Below, piece by piece: positions 11,300-23,199 of a stretch of 64,000 nucleotides of DNA. The notes beneath the pieces were generated by a model. That model saw nothing but the letters and a program-made list of their open reading frames with translations. It was not told where the DNA came from and did no database searches. Origin of the DNA: Dactylorhiza incarnata (Eukaryota; Streptophyta; Magnoliopsida; Asparagales; Orchidaceae). The first letter of the stretch is position 1. Every line of letters begins with the position of its first letter. The translations under genes were made by a program, and so were the position numbers. The stretch covers positions 5,394,001 to 5,458,000 of the forward strand of contig JAWHQI010000121.1 in the NCBI GenBank assembly GCA_033032865.1, in the 5' to 3' direction.

Positions 11300-12748
11300 G
11301 TTGATGACTCTGATTCCTCTAGGGCCACCCAGATCTATTTGATCCTCGCATCTTCATGGGGAGGGATCTCCTCCTCCTGTGTTTGCCACCACTTCTCCTC
11401 CTTGTACCTCCTACCTCGCCCTGGCTCCTCTCCTCAACTCTAAGAACTCCGGGAACATCACCGTGGCGTGGCCCTCCAACTAGTGGAAGTCGTAGTATAG
11501 TATCATTCGTTGCTCCTCCCTCCTGGAGTGTTGAGCTCATGCCCCTCGACCTCATCCTTGACCTCGGGCAATCATGTTTGCCTCCCGAGGAGGTGGCTAA
11601 TTCTGCCTCCACGGACCTGGCCTCCTCTTGGGTAAATTGTGGTGGGCTTGGTATTTGGGAGAACCTTCTCCCAAGCCTGCCCTGATAGCATCCTCCTGTC
11701 GGCCTTCGTGTTGGCCTGACGGGTGGGACCTAAAACCTCCTTTCTTGTTCCCATTGATTCTGAATCTCGCGAGGCCTTAATCCTTCCTGCCTCCTCTACT
11801 ATTTTCTTCTCCTGACTTCTGCCTTGCTTCCTCTTGCTGCTTTCTTCTCTCCCTCTCCAGTCAACTTGGCAACTTGGCCACAAATCCCTGGTTCATCACC
11901 TCACTTTCTATATAATGCCCAATACGGTCGATCATTTCTTCAAAGGACACGGGGGATACGGGCCAGCTCCATCTTGAAGATCCCGTCATACAAGCCCAGG
12001 TTGAAGGCAAGCATGAGGGTATGTCCTGGCGCCTTCTGAACCACGAGGATTTCCTCCTGGAATCGATTGATGTGGGCTCCCAGCAACTCCTGAGGTCCCT
12101 ACTTGATGAGGAAGAGGGATTCTGCCCCTTCTTCCTATTCTTTGAGGTGTAAAAACAGAGTAGGAAACCCCTGTGAAGGTCCTCAAAGTTGTATATTGAG
12201 CTGGAAGGTAGCTAATGAAACCAATCCCTTGCTCTTCCACTAAACAAGATGGCGAACAACCGACACTTGAATGCGTATGTCATCTGCCTAATCAAAACTA
12301 CATCCTCGAACCATTGTAGGTGTTTGACGGATCCATCCCCTCCAGAGTAGTAATTCATCGCAGGCTCCGTAAATCCTTCGGGGATGGGGGCAGTCAGGAC
12401 CAACTCGCAAAAGGGACTCGCTGTCGCGAATCGATGAGCGGGGAAAACTCGCTCATACTCTTCCTTCGAGTACCGAGTGTCAGGCGTGCTTGTAAATAGT
12501 ACTCGCACGTAGAGGGTATGATCCTCCTCCGGGGCAACTTCTTTGCCTGGTCGCCTGCTTGGTCCCACCTCACTGGGCGAGTAGGCATCCACCAAGTACG
12601 GACTCTACACCTCGACACGTGGTGCGAGTAGGGCCTTCAAAGTGTCATCCATTGACTTCCTGAATACCACGAAGTCACTTCTTGTAATGAACTCGCTTGT
12701 GGGAGGCGAGTTACCCTCACTAGTTTCATGCTCTCCATGTTTAGACAT
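11300..12748 (-). pseudogene. Element A gag remnant
   Basis: The likely start ATG is at 12748-12746 on the minus strand, 43 bp after the PBS. The first part (12748-12605) ends in a stop. The second (12595-12212) carries the Retrotrans_gag core (FTEPAMNYYSGG..., ...QMTYAFKCRLFAILFSGRARDWF). Further pieces (SIYNFEDLHRGFLLCF; IGHYIESEVMNQGF near 11900) follow across frameshifts. The zinc-knuckle region near 11480 is decayed (YYDFH..EGHAT). Unusually, the DNA of 12395-12720 carries about eight ACTCGC/GCGAGT words that also occur in this element's LTR. Confidence 0.75.
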
Positions 12749-12790
12749 GAGATCGTCAGGAGAAATTTTCTTCCCAAGCCACCAGTCCAT

Positions 12791-12803
12791 GCTCACCGCA
12801 CCA
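12791..12803 (-). other. Candidate primer-binding site of element A
   Basis: The minus strand reads TGGTGCGGTGAGC four bases after the LTR end (TTCAACA, then TTTT). Position and leading TGG fit a PBS. I cannot match it confidently to a specific tRNA. Confidence 0.5.
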
Positions 12804-12807
12804 AAAA

Positions 12808-13504
12808 TGTTGAAACTTAGATACCGGTTCAATGGAGTTCAGACTGAGGTGGTGGTTCGGGTTACTTCTTCCGCCATTAGATCTCAAAGAATGAGTATTT
12901 CAAGTCCATAACAAGTTCTCACAAAAGGTAGCTGGATGTCTATATAGAACACCCTCAGGCTGCAGTAAGGAGGTCTCGCCAGTAACTCGGAAGCTGCTTG
13001 TCACTTATCCTCATAAAACTAGGAGCTGAGCCAATCCCTCATACAACAAGTTATTGTAAGGAGGAGCTTAGGCTCTCCAATGGGAAGAAGGAAAATCTGA
13101 TTTGAGGGATTGAGGGTCATATTTATAGGCAAACTTATCTGCGGGCAAAACTGTCTTTTTTGATCTGCAAATAGCTACATCCGCCTTAAATTAATTACTA
13201 TCCGCAAACCTAAATGGTCTGCAGGTAGCCCGTCGTGCCTTCTGTTTATGCTACCCGCACCCCTGCCCCCCCCCCCCCCCCCCCCCCCCCCCGAGTAGCT
13301 CCCTCTAGGAGAAACCAAGTTGCTCGAGGCGAGGAAGGACTCGCGAGCTGGGGAGAGTACATACGGGCGATTTGAGCCCGCCTAGCAGTGCTTCAAGGGA
13401 GGCGAGTATGACAATATGCTTTGATTAGTATGCGAGTAAGATGAAGGACATCGAGTTTGACTCATTTCACCTTTGCCTATACGACCTACTCACATAATAC
13501 GGGT
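12808..13504 (-). repeat. Element A 5' LTR, partial, adjoining LTR C
   Basis: It begins TGTTGAA next to the PBS. On the minus strand a TATA box lies at 13120-13127. Upstream of it are a 27-base C run (13266-13292) and ACTCGC/GCGAGT words (13290-13440). The right boundary is set by the TGTAAAATT start of LTR C at 13505, so the LTR appears truncated at its U3 end. Confidence 0.6.
13266..13292. repeat. Poly-C homopolymer (27 C)
   Basis: An uninterrupted run of 27 cytosines lies in the U3 of element A. The length in the assembly may be unreliable. A second, longer C run lies at the end of element B's right LTR. Confidence 0.9.
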
Positions 13505-13590
13505 TGTAAAATTACAACCATATTCATTACACGTGGAAGCAATCTGCAGAATGAACAATAGCCAAAACAATTAAGTTAATCCAATAAGAT

Positions 13591-13611
13591 TATATATATA
13601 TATATATATAT
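13591..13611. repeat. AT dinucleotide microsatellite
   Basis: About ten TA units lie inside LTR C. They have no counterpart at the same place in the LTRs of B. Confidence 0.9.
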
Positions 13612-16079
13612 GAACAACGAATGTAAGCAGTGCTATAAGCGACAGTACTAAAAATGCGGCATTATAAAATGCGGCATTTTATCGAGTAATATGAACTAAA
13701 AATGCGGCATTTTAAGCATTTGAATCATAACTGAACATTAGTTGCTCTTAATCAAATAAGTGTTCACAACCTGTAGCAATACCATATGTCTACATAGTTT
13801 CACCTATTCCTTCCAGCGATGTAGCTAAACATGTGGGCCTCATCGTTGAGGCAAAACGGTGATAGTGGCCGAGCCATCCACTTCTGGGTGTGCTCGTACC
13901 TCACCACCCAGGCCCTGGTGTACATCATAGTGTACTCATGGATGTAAACGACATCAAGCGATAACGAAAATTTAGCTAACTAGCGGAGGGTCCCAGCCAG
14001 AAAATTATAAAACAAAAGATAAGCTCTCGGGGTTGCGCGCTCCCTAGTGCCCATAATTATCGACACTCCCATGCTATTATGAACGGCTAATGGGCATGAA
14101 TGACCCACCACTACAAGCGCAATTCTATCTACAAGCATTTTATAAAAAAAAACAAGTTTGTATCTTCTGGGTCTAACGGTCGCTGACCCTGCCCAAATTA
14201 AAATAATTCGGGCACATGACAATTACAAGAGGCTTGATCACACCACTCAGGCTTAATTATAAGTCGTGATGATCAAGAGTACATATTATCTAGGGTTACC
14301 CTTGGACGAATGCTCCATCTAAGTTAACTTTAAATAATGTTCATATTAAGCATAACTGCTTAATAGTGTTAGACTTATAATAAAGAAGGTGTGGAAAACA
14401 ATTGTACTAATAAATTGCAGTAAATAAAATATTGTAATAAAGTGCGATAAGTAAAATGCTGAAATAAAGTACAGTAATTATGATGTTGTGATAAAGAGCA
14501 GTAAACAAAAATGCAGAATTAGGAGGAACAATAAATAAGATGCAATTAAAGTTCCTGTATTTATAGTTTCATCGCCGTTCTAGGGAGGCATCTCCATTCT
14601 AAGGAGGCAAGTTCCATAAATGACACGACAGATTTTAAGTAGTTATTGAATCTCTAGGTATGTCGAGTTTCAAGTCGACCAAACTCGATAATTATTTAAG
14701 TTGCATTTTCCTTATATTGAATAGTCAAATTATTAATCTTTGTAGGGTTGAATGATTGACCTGAGCCTAGTTTCCTTTTTATTAGATGTGAGTCTTGTCA
14801 TTAATAATTCGATAAAATACCAATCTTACTCCGATAAATCTCAAATCTTAACTGGAGGCCCAATATGGGAATATAAGTTCCTATTATTTTTATCTGGGCC
14901 GTGCAACCTCGATCAATAGATTGGACGACAACTGCTTGTCGGCGGTGGACAAAACCTTATGGGCCTTTTCCACCGCTAGCCGACCATCAGTAGGTCACAC
15001 CACCGCCTCCAGTCGACTCGTTGTAGGTCGGCAAACCTTCCGTCAGTGCTCCGACGACCTAGTGTCGTCGACGACCGTTGAGAATATCCTAATAGAGCCC
15101 CTGCTACATAGACACCATTGAAGCTCTGTTCTACGGTCGTACCATGGCCTTTAGGATGCCCATAGATGGTCGTCGAGCCTTCTCCTGGCAGGAGGAGCTC
15201 CCCTAAGGACTTGTAGGTCCTAGGGATCCTCTGCATGTCGGCCACTCGAGACTCAAAATAGAGTTTGGGTGGAGCGGCGATGACGCTCCGGCGGCCGGAG
15301 GCTGCATGCAGCTCGTCGGTTGAGTAGGGGTGGAGGAGGAGGAAGGATCCACCTCTTGTGAGGTCCTCCTGGATCTCTCAACCTGGGTCGGCATGATGGT
15401 AGTGGAGGAGGGGCTCAGGATGAGCTTTTCTAGCGAGATATGGTTTCGGCAAGAGGGTCTCGGACTCGATTTGAATGAACAATGGGTATGTGGCCTTTTG
15501 AGGCCATGTGTAGGGGAGTAAATAGTCTGGGAGTAGACCATCCCCTCTCCTCTTCATTCTTGGCTAAGGAGGGGCTTGGGTTGGGTTTAGCCTAACCCAA
15601 GTTAGGTCAAGGGGGAGTTGCCCTTCTCTGGGAGTGTGGCATGACCTGCTGGGTAAAGAGCAGAGGTTTGCTTAAGTTAGGGTTATGTAATTGTTAGGGA
15701 GAGGGAGAGAGAAAGAGAGCTTGTTTTTGGTTTTAGGATTGGAGGGGTTGTCATGGATTGGCTTTAGGTTTGACCTTTGGTTAGGTGCTCCACTCACTTT
15801 GGGAATTGTGCCCATCCAGATTTTAGAATGAGGGTGGGCTTGGTGCGTAGGTTTTATGTGAAGACGTTTATTTATATATAAAAAATCATCTCTTGATAAG
15901 GTTTGGTTAAAGTCAACCCTAGAGTGGGTCTCTTATGTGGGTCAAGGCCAATATGGGTCCTAGTCGATGAGTGATGAGTCAATGTTGATGTAATTGGGTT
16001 GAATTTAAGCGTTTGAGATTTTCAGGATGTCATTTAATTTTACGAGATTTACTTTTATCAGAATTAAGTAAAATGAGTT

Positions 16080-16790
16080 CTGTTGTACTCGTATTGACCA
16101 TACGAGTCTAATGCAACTGACCGAGATCATTTCTGAGCTCGTTTGCTCAAAAAATGATTTCGGGGTGATCGTGTCATGAGACGCATCCTAAAACAGTCAT
16201 TTTCACTAAACAACATTGGATTCAAACAAAACGAATTGTAAAGCACTCGTATGGGTCATAAGAGTCTAATGACACTGTCAAAAGTCACTTTTGAGCACAT
16301 TTGCTCAAAATGAAGTTTCGGGTCATTATGTCGAACAACGTTACGTAAAACAGTCTTTTTCACTAAATGAACTCGGATTCAAATGAAACGAGTTTCATTG
16401 CACTCGTATGGTCATACGAGTCTTATGCAACTATCAGAAGTCAATTCTGAGCTCATTTTCTCAAAATGATGTTTCAAAGTCGTCGTATCGAACAACGTTA
16501 CTTAAAATGGTCATTTTCACTAAAAGACCTTGAATTCAAACTAAACGAGTTGTGATGCACTCGTATGGGTCATACGAGTTTAGTGCAACTACGAGAAGTC
16601 CAATCTGAGTTTATTTGCTCAAAATGACGTTTCAGGATCGTTGGATCGAAGAACATTACTAAAATTGTAATTTTCATTAAATGACCTCTGATTCAAATGA
16701 AACGAATTGGGTTGCACTCGTATGGGTCGAGTCTAATGCAACTGTCAGAAGTCAATTCATAGCTCATTTGCATAAAATGATGTTTCTGGG
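16080..16790. repeat. 156-bp tandem repeats in LTR C
   Basis: Five imperfect units start near 16086, 16244, 16398, 16558 and 16713. Each has a paired word of the form CTCGTAT..ATACGAG, then TCTAATGCAACT, GCTCAAAATGA and TTTTCACTAAATGACCT. The same architecture is found in both LTRs of B. Confidence 0.85.
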
Positions 16791-17179
16791 TCGTTTCCCA
16801 ACTTCTAGGGTACGTAGTGGGTGATCAGGTGGCCTTAATTGGGGGCAGCTACGGTACTAGTTGTAAGACCACCCCCACCCCCTCCCTTAACCGCAACCGG
16901 GTCGGGTCAGAGACGGGCCTTACCGCCCAATATGTCCACCCTATGCTTTCTAAGTAGAACCAACTCACTCTCCAAGCATAGAATGATCATCTCGTCAGGA
17001 TATGGAAACTCATCACATCACATCAGATCACAGCAGAAGTAATTCAGAAACCAATGGATATTGAACAAAGACCGTAGCCATAAGTTTATACATGTGGCCC
17101 ATTGGGCTAAAGAAAACTACAATACCCTTTCTCTACTTCTACCAAGATAAGGGCTCATGTCTCTAAGGACCGGAGACGA

Positions 17180-17390
17180 GACTGGTGTGTCTGCTCCTGC
17201 GGGCTCTAAAGCAGGTATGCTCTGACGCGCTAACTAAACTTCGCGTTGCTCCATCTCCTGTGAATAGTTATTCACAGACTAGTGTGTCTGCTCCTGCGGG
17301 CTCTAAAGAAGGTATGCTCTGACGCGCTAACTAAACTTCGCGTTGCTCCATCTCCTGTGAATAGTTATTCAATAACCATTAGTCACAGAC
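17180..17390. repeat. About 100-bp tandem duplication private to one LTR of B
   Basis: Two adjacent copies run from GTGTCTGCTCCTGCGGGCTC to the GAATAGTTATTCA segment. The homologous place in the right LTR (25930-26040) has a single copy, so the duplication arose after insertion. Confidence 0.85.
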
Positions 17391-20300
17391 TAAGTGGATT
17401 CACACCTCCTCCTCAAGATCCATGTACTTGGGGATGGGAGTGAACCTCAATACTAACAACAATAGCCGAAGCAAAAGAGAGTTAGCAGTAGAATATTTAA
17501 TATTTGCATTTTCAAGAAATAAAGTTAGGAGCATTAGGCTGAACAAACACAACAATATTTAACTGGAAAGCTGAAGCATAAACATTAGTTACCCATAAAG
17601 AGATCAACTAGCATTTACACAATCATGCATGGGTTCATAACCTGCAACCACACCGTAGGTTTTCATAACATGCCATCACACCGCAGGTGTTCAAAACCTG
17701 TCATCGCATCCTATGTCAATATAGTTTGGACCGCTTCTCTTCCACTAGGGTATTGAACCTCGCGGGCCTCACTGATGTGGCCGTCGGTGATAGTGGTCAG
17801 CCCTGCAACTTATGAGTGTGGACGTACCACACTACCTAGGCCCCAACGTACAACCCTGTGTACTCTTGGACGTAGTATATGTCTGGTAAAACTGAATTTT
17901 GCCAACTAGCGGAGGGACCTAGCGAGGCATATAAGACACAATCGAGCTCCCGGGGTGCACATCTCCCTGTCGTCTAAAGTCGTCAACCTTCCTACACCGG
18001 TACGTATGGTCTACAGGCATGACTGGCCAACAACTTTTTCCACCGCAAGCAATTTATAATAAAAGCAATGAATAGAACAAATAACTGGCACCTTCGGATC
18101 CGCAGTGGCTTGCCCAACTTGACATAAAATAATTTGGGCAGACGACCGTATAACATCAATGTGCAGCTCAACTTTAGACAAGGAGCGCATCGAGCGTGTG
18201 AGCACATTATTTGGAGCTAATCTTGGAGGAATAACTCAACTCTCGGTTATCCCCAACAAACGCTCTACCAAAAAACCAACTGCTCGTCAGAACAGGACCC
18301 GAGCTAAAAAATGCAGGAATAGTAAATTGCAATAATTAAGTGTGGTAAGAAAATGCTGCTAAATAAACTGCAAAATTGAAGTACTGAAATAAGGTACTAG
18401 AACAAACTGCAGTAAGTAAATGTTGAACTGAAATGCTGGAATGAAGTGCTGAAAGGAACTAGACTAGTACTAAACTGGAATAAAAGAAATACTGAAGGAA
18501 GGTGTGAAATCTGAAATAAAAGAAAATAAGAAAGTTAGTTGTCCTTTATTTCCATCTCCATCACAGGAGGCAAATTCAGTTCTCCTCTCCGTTCCAAGGA
18601 GACTTCTCCGTTCCAAGGAGTCTTCTCCGTTCCATGGAGGCAAGTTCACCATTCTGTGGTGAATTCTTAGTATGTTACCGTGTTAGGGTCTGTCGGTTTA
18701 TTTGAATTCGATGGTAACTTTAATTGCACCTGTTAAGGCAATTTATCGAATTTGCATTGATCTGTAGGAGCTTCATTATAATTTTGATTCTTCTGGTTAT
18801 TATCACTCGATTTAATTAATGAGACTTCAATTCTCCGCAAGAGGTCAAACCTGAGATTTTTTAACCTCAATTGCTTGCACCGGAGCGAATCAAGTTCTTG
18901 TATTACGTTCGATATTAATCCTTCCGATTTAAACCTATTTTATTCAATAAACACCAAAAAGAGTCGGAAAATTATAAATCTTGAACCAAAGGTAGGGTTT
19001 GCCCTAATGTAGTAACCATAATATTTTCAAACCATTTTGAACTTGTTTTGCGCTCTGACAAATAATTTGCCTCGAATAAACCCTTATATTAAATATCAAA
19101 ATTACTTTTAATAATCTAAAAATTCCCAAATTTTGAGTGAGGGTTTATACTTTCATAAAGAGGCTTTCATAATTTCACCAGACTTATTTCACCAAGTAGG
19201 AGCTCTCTGAAATATTTTAAAAGAATGAAGAGATCATAATTAATTTCTCAAAAATAGATAACCTTTCAATAAATCACCAAACTTTTTTAGTGGGTGTATA
19301 CCAGAGCCGCTGCAATTCAAGTATTTTCTTAGATTTTTAATACTAAGTAAAAAGCCTCTGATATTATTAAACCAGTATTTTCTACCTCATTTAAATCTTT
19401 AAAAATATTAGGAGTCCATAATAAAATCTAATTATTTTTCAAGGGCTATGTAATCCTCTACTAATCACCGTATAAAAGTTACGGCAGTTTTAATCAAGCA
19501 GATATTCCCTTGGAATTTTTAAAATTAAGGGAACTATATTAATTAAATCACCAAAATATCACATAACCATTAAAAATTTTCAAATAATTACAGTGGGTAA
19601 AGTTAAGCCCTGCTAATCACCTCAAATTTTGCAGAATTTTTTTCACGGAATTAAGAGTCTCTGTTAATTCGAAGACCTCAAATATCACTATATTTTAATT
19701 ATTAAAAATAATAAATTATGACACAAAAATCTCAAAAAAATTTGGAGATGCTCCTCACTCCTCACTGACAATCACAACTTTCATGTTCAACATTTTTGCA
19801 TTTGAGCTCCCTATAAGGCCCAGAAAAATAAAGTTCAATAATAAATAATAAATTAAAATATAAAAAATCCAAACAGTTTTCCTATGCGCACTACACCACC
19901 CTTGCGGGATGTTTACGTTGATGGTTGGCCGCCGGTCGGCCGTGGATCCGCCCCCGGCCGACTCTAAGGGGGCAGGCGGTCCCTCCGGCGGTGGTCCGGT
20001 GCCCTGCCGGCTCCGGCCACCACCGGAGCCGGCCACCGCCAGAGCTATTTCTTTTTGTTTTGGATGGAGGAGAGGGAGGACGGCGGCGGCGCTCCGGCCG
20101 CCGGAGTACACATACAATGCGTCCAAAAGGTAGGGAGGAAGGAGTGGAGGAGGATCCACCTTGTTTGGGGTCCTCCGGGAGCCCTCCGGCGAAGTTGCCA
20201 TGGGAAGGTGGTGGAGGTGACGGAGTTTGGCTTCTCTTTCTCCGGCGAGGTGGAGTTCCTGCAGGGAGTGGTTGTGTTTGACTCGGTTGGGAGAGAGGGG

Positions 20301-20839
20301 TGCCTTGCTCTAGAGGGAAGGGGGTCCATTTATAGGAGTTGGACGAGCCTCCCCTCCTCTTCTCAGTGTGGGATTATTCCCCATTAGAGGAGAAGGTTGA
20401 GCTCTTCCCACCTGGTTAGGTACAAGTGGCAGTGCCCAAATGGTGGGTTGTACAACCTATAAGCCTAGCTAGGCCATTAGGCATGTGAGGGAAAACGAGA
20501 TAGAAGAAAGAGAGAGAGAAACATGGGACTCTTGCTTTAGGCCCAAACCCAAATTAACCTCATGGGTTTAACCTTGAAATAAGAGCCCATTAGGGCTAAG
20601 TGTGGTCCAAGATGAGGCCTTGATGAGTTGACCTTGGGTGGATGCTTTAAATTAGGATTGCTAAAATCAACTATAGGGTGGGTCTCCCTATGTGGGTCTA
20701 GGTCAAAGTAGGTCCAAGTCATTGAGTGTCAAGCCAAAGTTAGGATATTTTAGCAAAATCGGTGTGTGCACGCTTTTTAGTGCACCGCAAAGCTTGATTT
20801 CTCCAAATTGACTAACGACGTCGAAATCAAGCACAACAA

Positions 20840-21555
20840 ATTCTGTTTCTCTCGTATTGGTCATACGAGTTCAATGCAACTGATTGGGGTCAATTCTGAG
20901 TTCATATGCTCAATTTACTAAAACAACGTCGTCGTGACGCGCTACGACACTCAAAATGGTCATTTTCTCTAAATGACCTCGGATCGGAATGAAATGAGTT
21001 TCGTTGCACTCGTATTAACTATACGAGTCGAACGCAACTGACGGAAGTCTATTCGGAGCACGTATGCTCCATATACTAAAACGGCATTGTCGTGACGCGC
21101 TACGACACTCAAAATGGTCGTTTTCTCTAAACGACATCGGATTGAGACGAAACGAGTTCCATTGCACTCATATCAATTATACGATTCTAATGCAACTGAC
21201 GGAAGTCGATCCGGAGCACGTATGCTCAATATACTAAAATGGCGTTGTCGTGACGCGCTACGATACTCAAAATGGTTGTTTTCTTTAAATGACCTCAGAT
21301 CGGAACGAAACGACTTCCGTTGCACTAGTATCAATTATACGAGTCTAACACAAATGACGGAAATCAATTCGGAGCATGTATGCTCCATGTACTAAAACGA
21401 CATTGTCGTGACGCGCTACGACACTCAAAATGGTTTTTTTCTTTAAATGACCTCGGATCGAGATGAAATGAGTTATATTGCACTCGTATCAATTATACGA
21501 TTCTAATGCAACTGACGAAAGTTGATTCGAAGCACGTATGCTCAATATACTACAG
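20840..21555. repeat. 158-bp tandem repeats in U3 of element B
   Basis: The word CTACGA.ACTCAAAATGG recurs near 20942, 21100, 21258 and 21416. Each unit carries CTCGTAT..ATACGA, a GGAGCACGTATGCTC palindrome and GTCGTGACGCGCTACGA. On the minus strand the array starts about 100 bp into the LTR, upstream of the TATA box. Confidence 0.88.
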
Positions 21556-21654
21556 GGGTCACCGACTAGCTTCTAGAGTACCCTACAGGAGGTCGGGTCA
21601 CTTTTATTTGGTCATCTAGGGTCCTAGTGGCCCAATAAAAGTCGGGATTTTACA

Positions 21655-21700
21655 ATCCAATAAAAATAAAAGGATTTTCGTCCTCAAAAATTGCTATTGT
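21655..21700 (-). other. Polypurine-tract region of element B
   Basis: The minus strand reads TTGAGGACGAAAATCC then TTTTATTTTTATTGGAT up to the LTR. The GAGGACGAAAAT sequence is usual just before the PPT of Tekay-like elements. The purine run itself has decayed to an AT-rich sequence. Confidence 0.6.
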
Positions 21701-23180
21701 AGGGGGAGTTTGAAAATGTAACATACCTGGGGAAAAGTTATGGGTATTTTTTTCTGACTAGACTCTCTGCTTCCCAAGTGTATTCATCACAACCGTAATT
21801 TGACCATAATATCTTAACAATGGTTATGGCTTTATTCCACAAATTCTTGATTTTTGAGTCAACAATTCACACGGCCTCTAACTGCATAGATATGTCAGAC
21901 TGCACGGATACTGGAGGTGTAGGAAGATATTGTTCAGTTTGTCGAAGTACATGTCGTAATGACGAGACACGGAAGATGTCACAAAGACTTCCCAATTCTG
22001 GTGGTAGTGGTAATCGATTTGCAACGGGGCTGACTCGTTCTATGATTGGGTAAGGGCCCAAATAGCGTGAGTCCAGCTTCTTTATCCGGGAGATACCATG
22101 CATAAGCTTGATCGTTAAGAGTATCATATCTTCTACGCTACGCTCTACCGGTTGATGTCGAGCATTATAATATTTAGCTTGTCTGCTATGGGCCTCCAAC
22201 ATCCGATCTCAGATCAATCTTATTGTTGCGGTGGTGTCATCAGTGTATGTGACACCTAATGCCTCGCGATCTTCATCCCGTGCCCAAGATACATGTGTTT
22301 GGCAGTGTTTCCCATACAGAGCCTCGTATGGTGTCATCTTGATACAAGCCCGAAAGCTATTGTTATATGAAAATTTAACCAGTGGTAGAAGCTGCTCCCG
22401 AGGCTTGTTGTGCTCCACTATCTATAGTCGGAGAAAATTCTCCATCGTCTGATTCATTCTCTTCGTCTGCATGTTTGTCTGGGGGTGGAAAGCGGTGCTG
22501 AAGGCTAATTTGGTCGCCCAATATACCAGCACCCCTCTCCATTCCCTCAGAATCTAGCGCCCGTCGCGGGCAAACATGATGGACTTGGGTATTCCATGGA
22601 ATTGAACTAACTTCGTGAGGCAACCTACCACGACTCATATAAAGTCATTTCCTGCATGTAACGAGGTAGACCGTGGACAACGTCCATCGAGATATCCTCA
22701 AATTGCCAACTTTGGTTCTGGCAATGGTTGCAGTAACCCTCCTGGATTTTAGCACTCTACCTTGAACATTTGACAGGTCTGACCGTGCGCTCGACTGGCG
22801 TGCTTCTCGGAGAACATCTTTTTGAATTCCCCTAGTGGAGTGAATAAATACCTGGTGCTTATACCATAGGATGTCGTCACACAAGTTATATTCCTCATGC
22901 ATACCAGCTTGCAAGGTTTTGATGATCGAAACTGCCTCTGGATCAATCTCTTGGGCTTCCCGAATCCGACCCTGAATATTACACGGAATCCCTATCCAAC
23001 ATATCTGGGCTAGGTATTCCACTGAATCCATACAAATCATGAGGGTGATGCCCATATTGGCTAAGAATCGTAATATTTCTTTGGGTATCACCTCCATCCA
23101 GCTTCTACTTGATATGGGTCGGTGACTCAACGACAACCATGTTGGCCTTGCCCGGGTGGTATTGTAAAGCAAAGTCATAA
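21665..23180 (-). pseudogene. Element B integrase with chromodomain-like C-terminus
   Basis: The minus strand holds pieces of the integrase: the N-terminal region (up to 23178), EDISMDVVHGLPRY near 22670, KFSYNNSFRACIKMTPYEALYGK (22290-22390), and the C-terminal SRIKKLDSRYLGPYPIIERVSPVANRLPLPPEL block with VSSLRHV (21930-22110). A chromodomain-like end (VKILWSNYGCDEYTWEAESLV) lies near 21720-21790. Integrase would insert the cDNA, and the chromodomain is thought to guide it to heterochromatin. Multiple stops and frame changes make it non-functional. Confidence 0.8.
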
Positions 23181-23199
23181 TCGCAAAGAAATTCCGACC

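Larger units (their letters stand above)
1168..13504 (-). mobile_element. Element A: degraded Tat-like Ty3/Gypsy retrotransposon, split by element T
   Basis: Reading on the minus strand, the order is partial LTR (13504-12808), primer-binding site, gag (12748 to about 11300), protease (11293-10760), then, after a 7.6-kb insertion, reverse transcriptase and RNase H (3071 to about 1310). The order PR-RT-RH without integrase between PR and RT is Gypsy. The protein similarities (DNGSS protease, LNASK-type gag context, duplicated RNase H region) fit the Tat/Ogre group. Integrase is missing: only about 140 bp separate the second RNase H remnant from the LTR-like end at 1167. Many in-frame stops show that the copy is dead. 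Confidence 0.75.
13505..16861 (-). repeat. LTR C, left part: old chromovirus-type LTR
   Basis: The segment is a diverged relative of element B's LTR. Shared landmarks in the same order include the GATAGTGG and CTAGCGGAGGG segment (13860-14000), a GGAGGAAGGATCCACCT segment (15335-15360), and 156-bp repeats with paired TCGTAT/ATACGA words. It begins TGTAAAATT. Its last 26 bp lie at 37838-37863, on the far side of element B. The 5-bp flanks (CGGGT at 13500-13504, CTGCG after 37863) do not match, so whether it is a solo LTR or a recombinant is unclear. On the minus strand it is U3-first from the right. Confidence 0.75.
16862..21654 (-). repeat. Element B 3' LTR
   Basis: It runs from TGTAAGACC to GATTTTACA. 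The minus strand has a TATA box (TATAAATG, 20327-20334) with the 158-bp tandem repeats upstream in U3. Short ORFs in the GC-rich segment 19905-20300 are not conserved between LTR copies and are not genes. It carries a tandem duplication of about 100 bp (17180-17390) absent from the other LTR. Confidence 0.9.

Noticed and set aside
19755..20387. Overlapping GC-rich frames on both strands
   Set aside because: They lie inside the LTR of B and are not kept in the second LTR copy; composition explains them.
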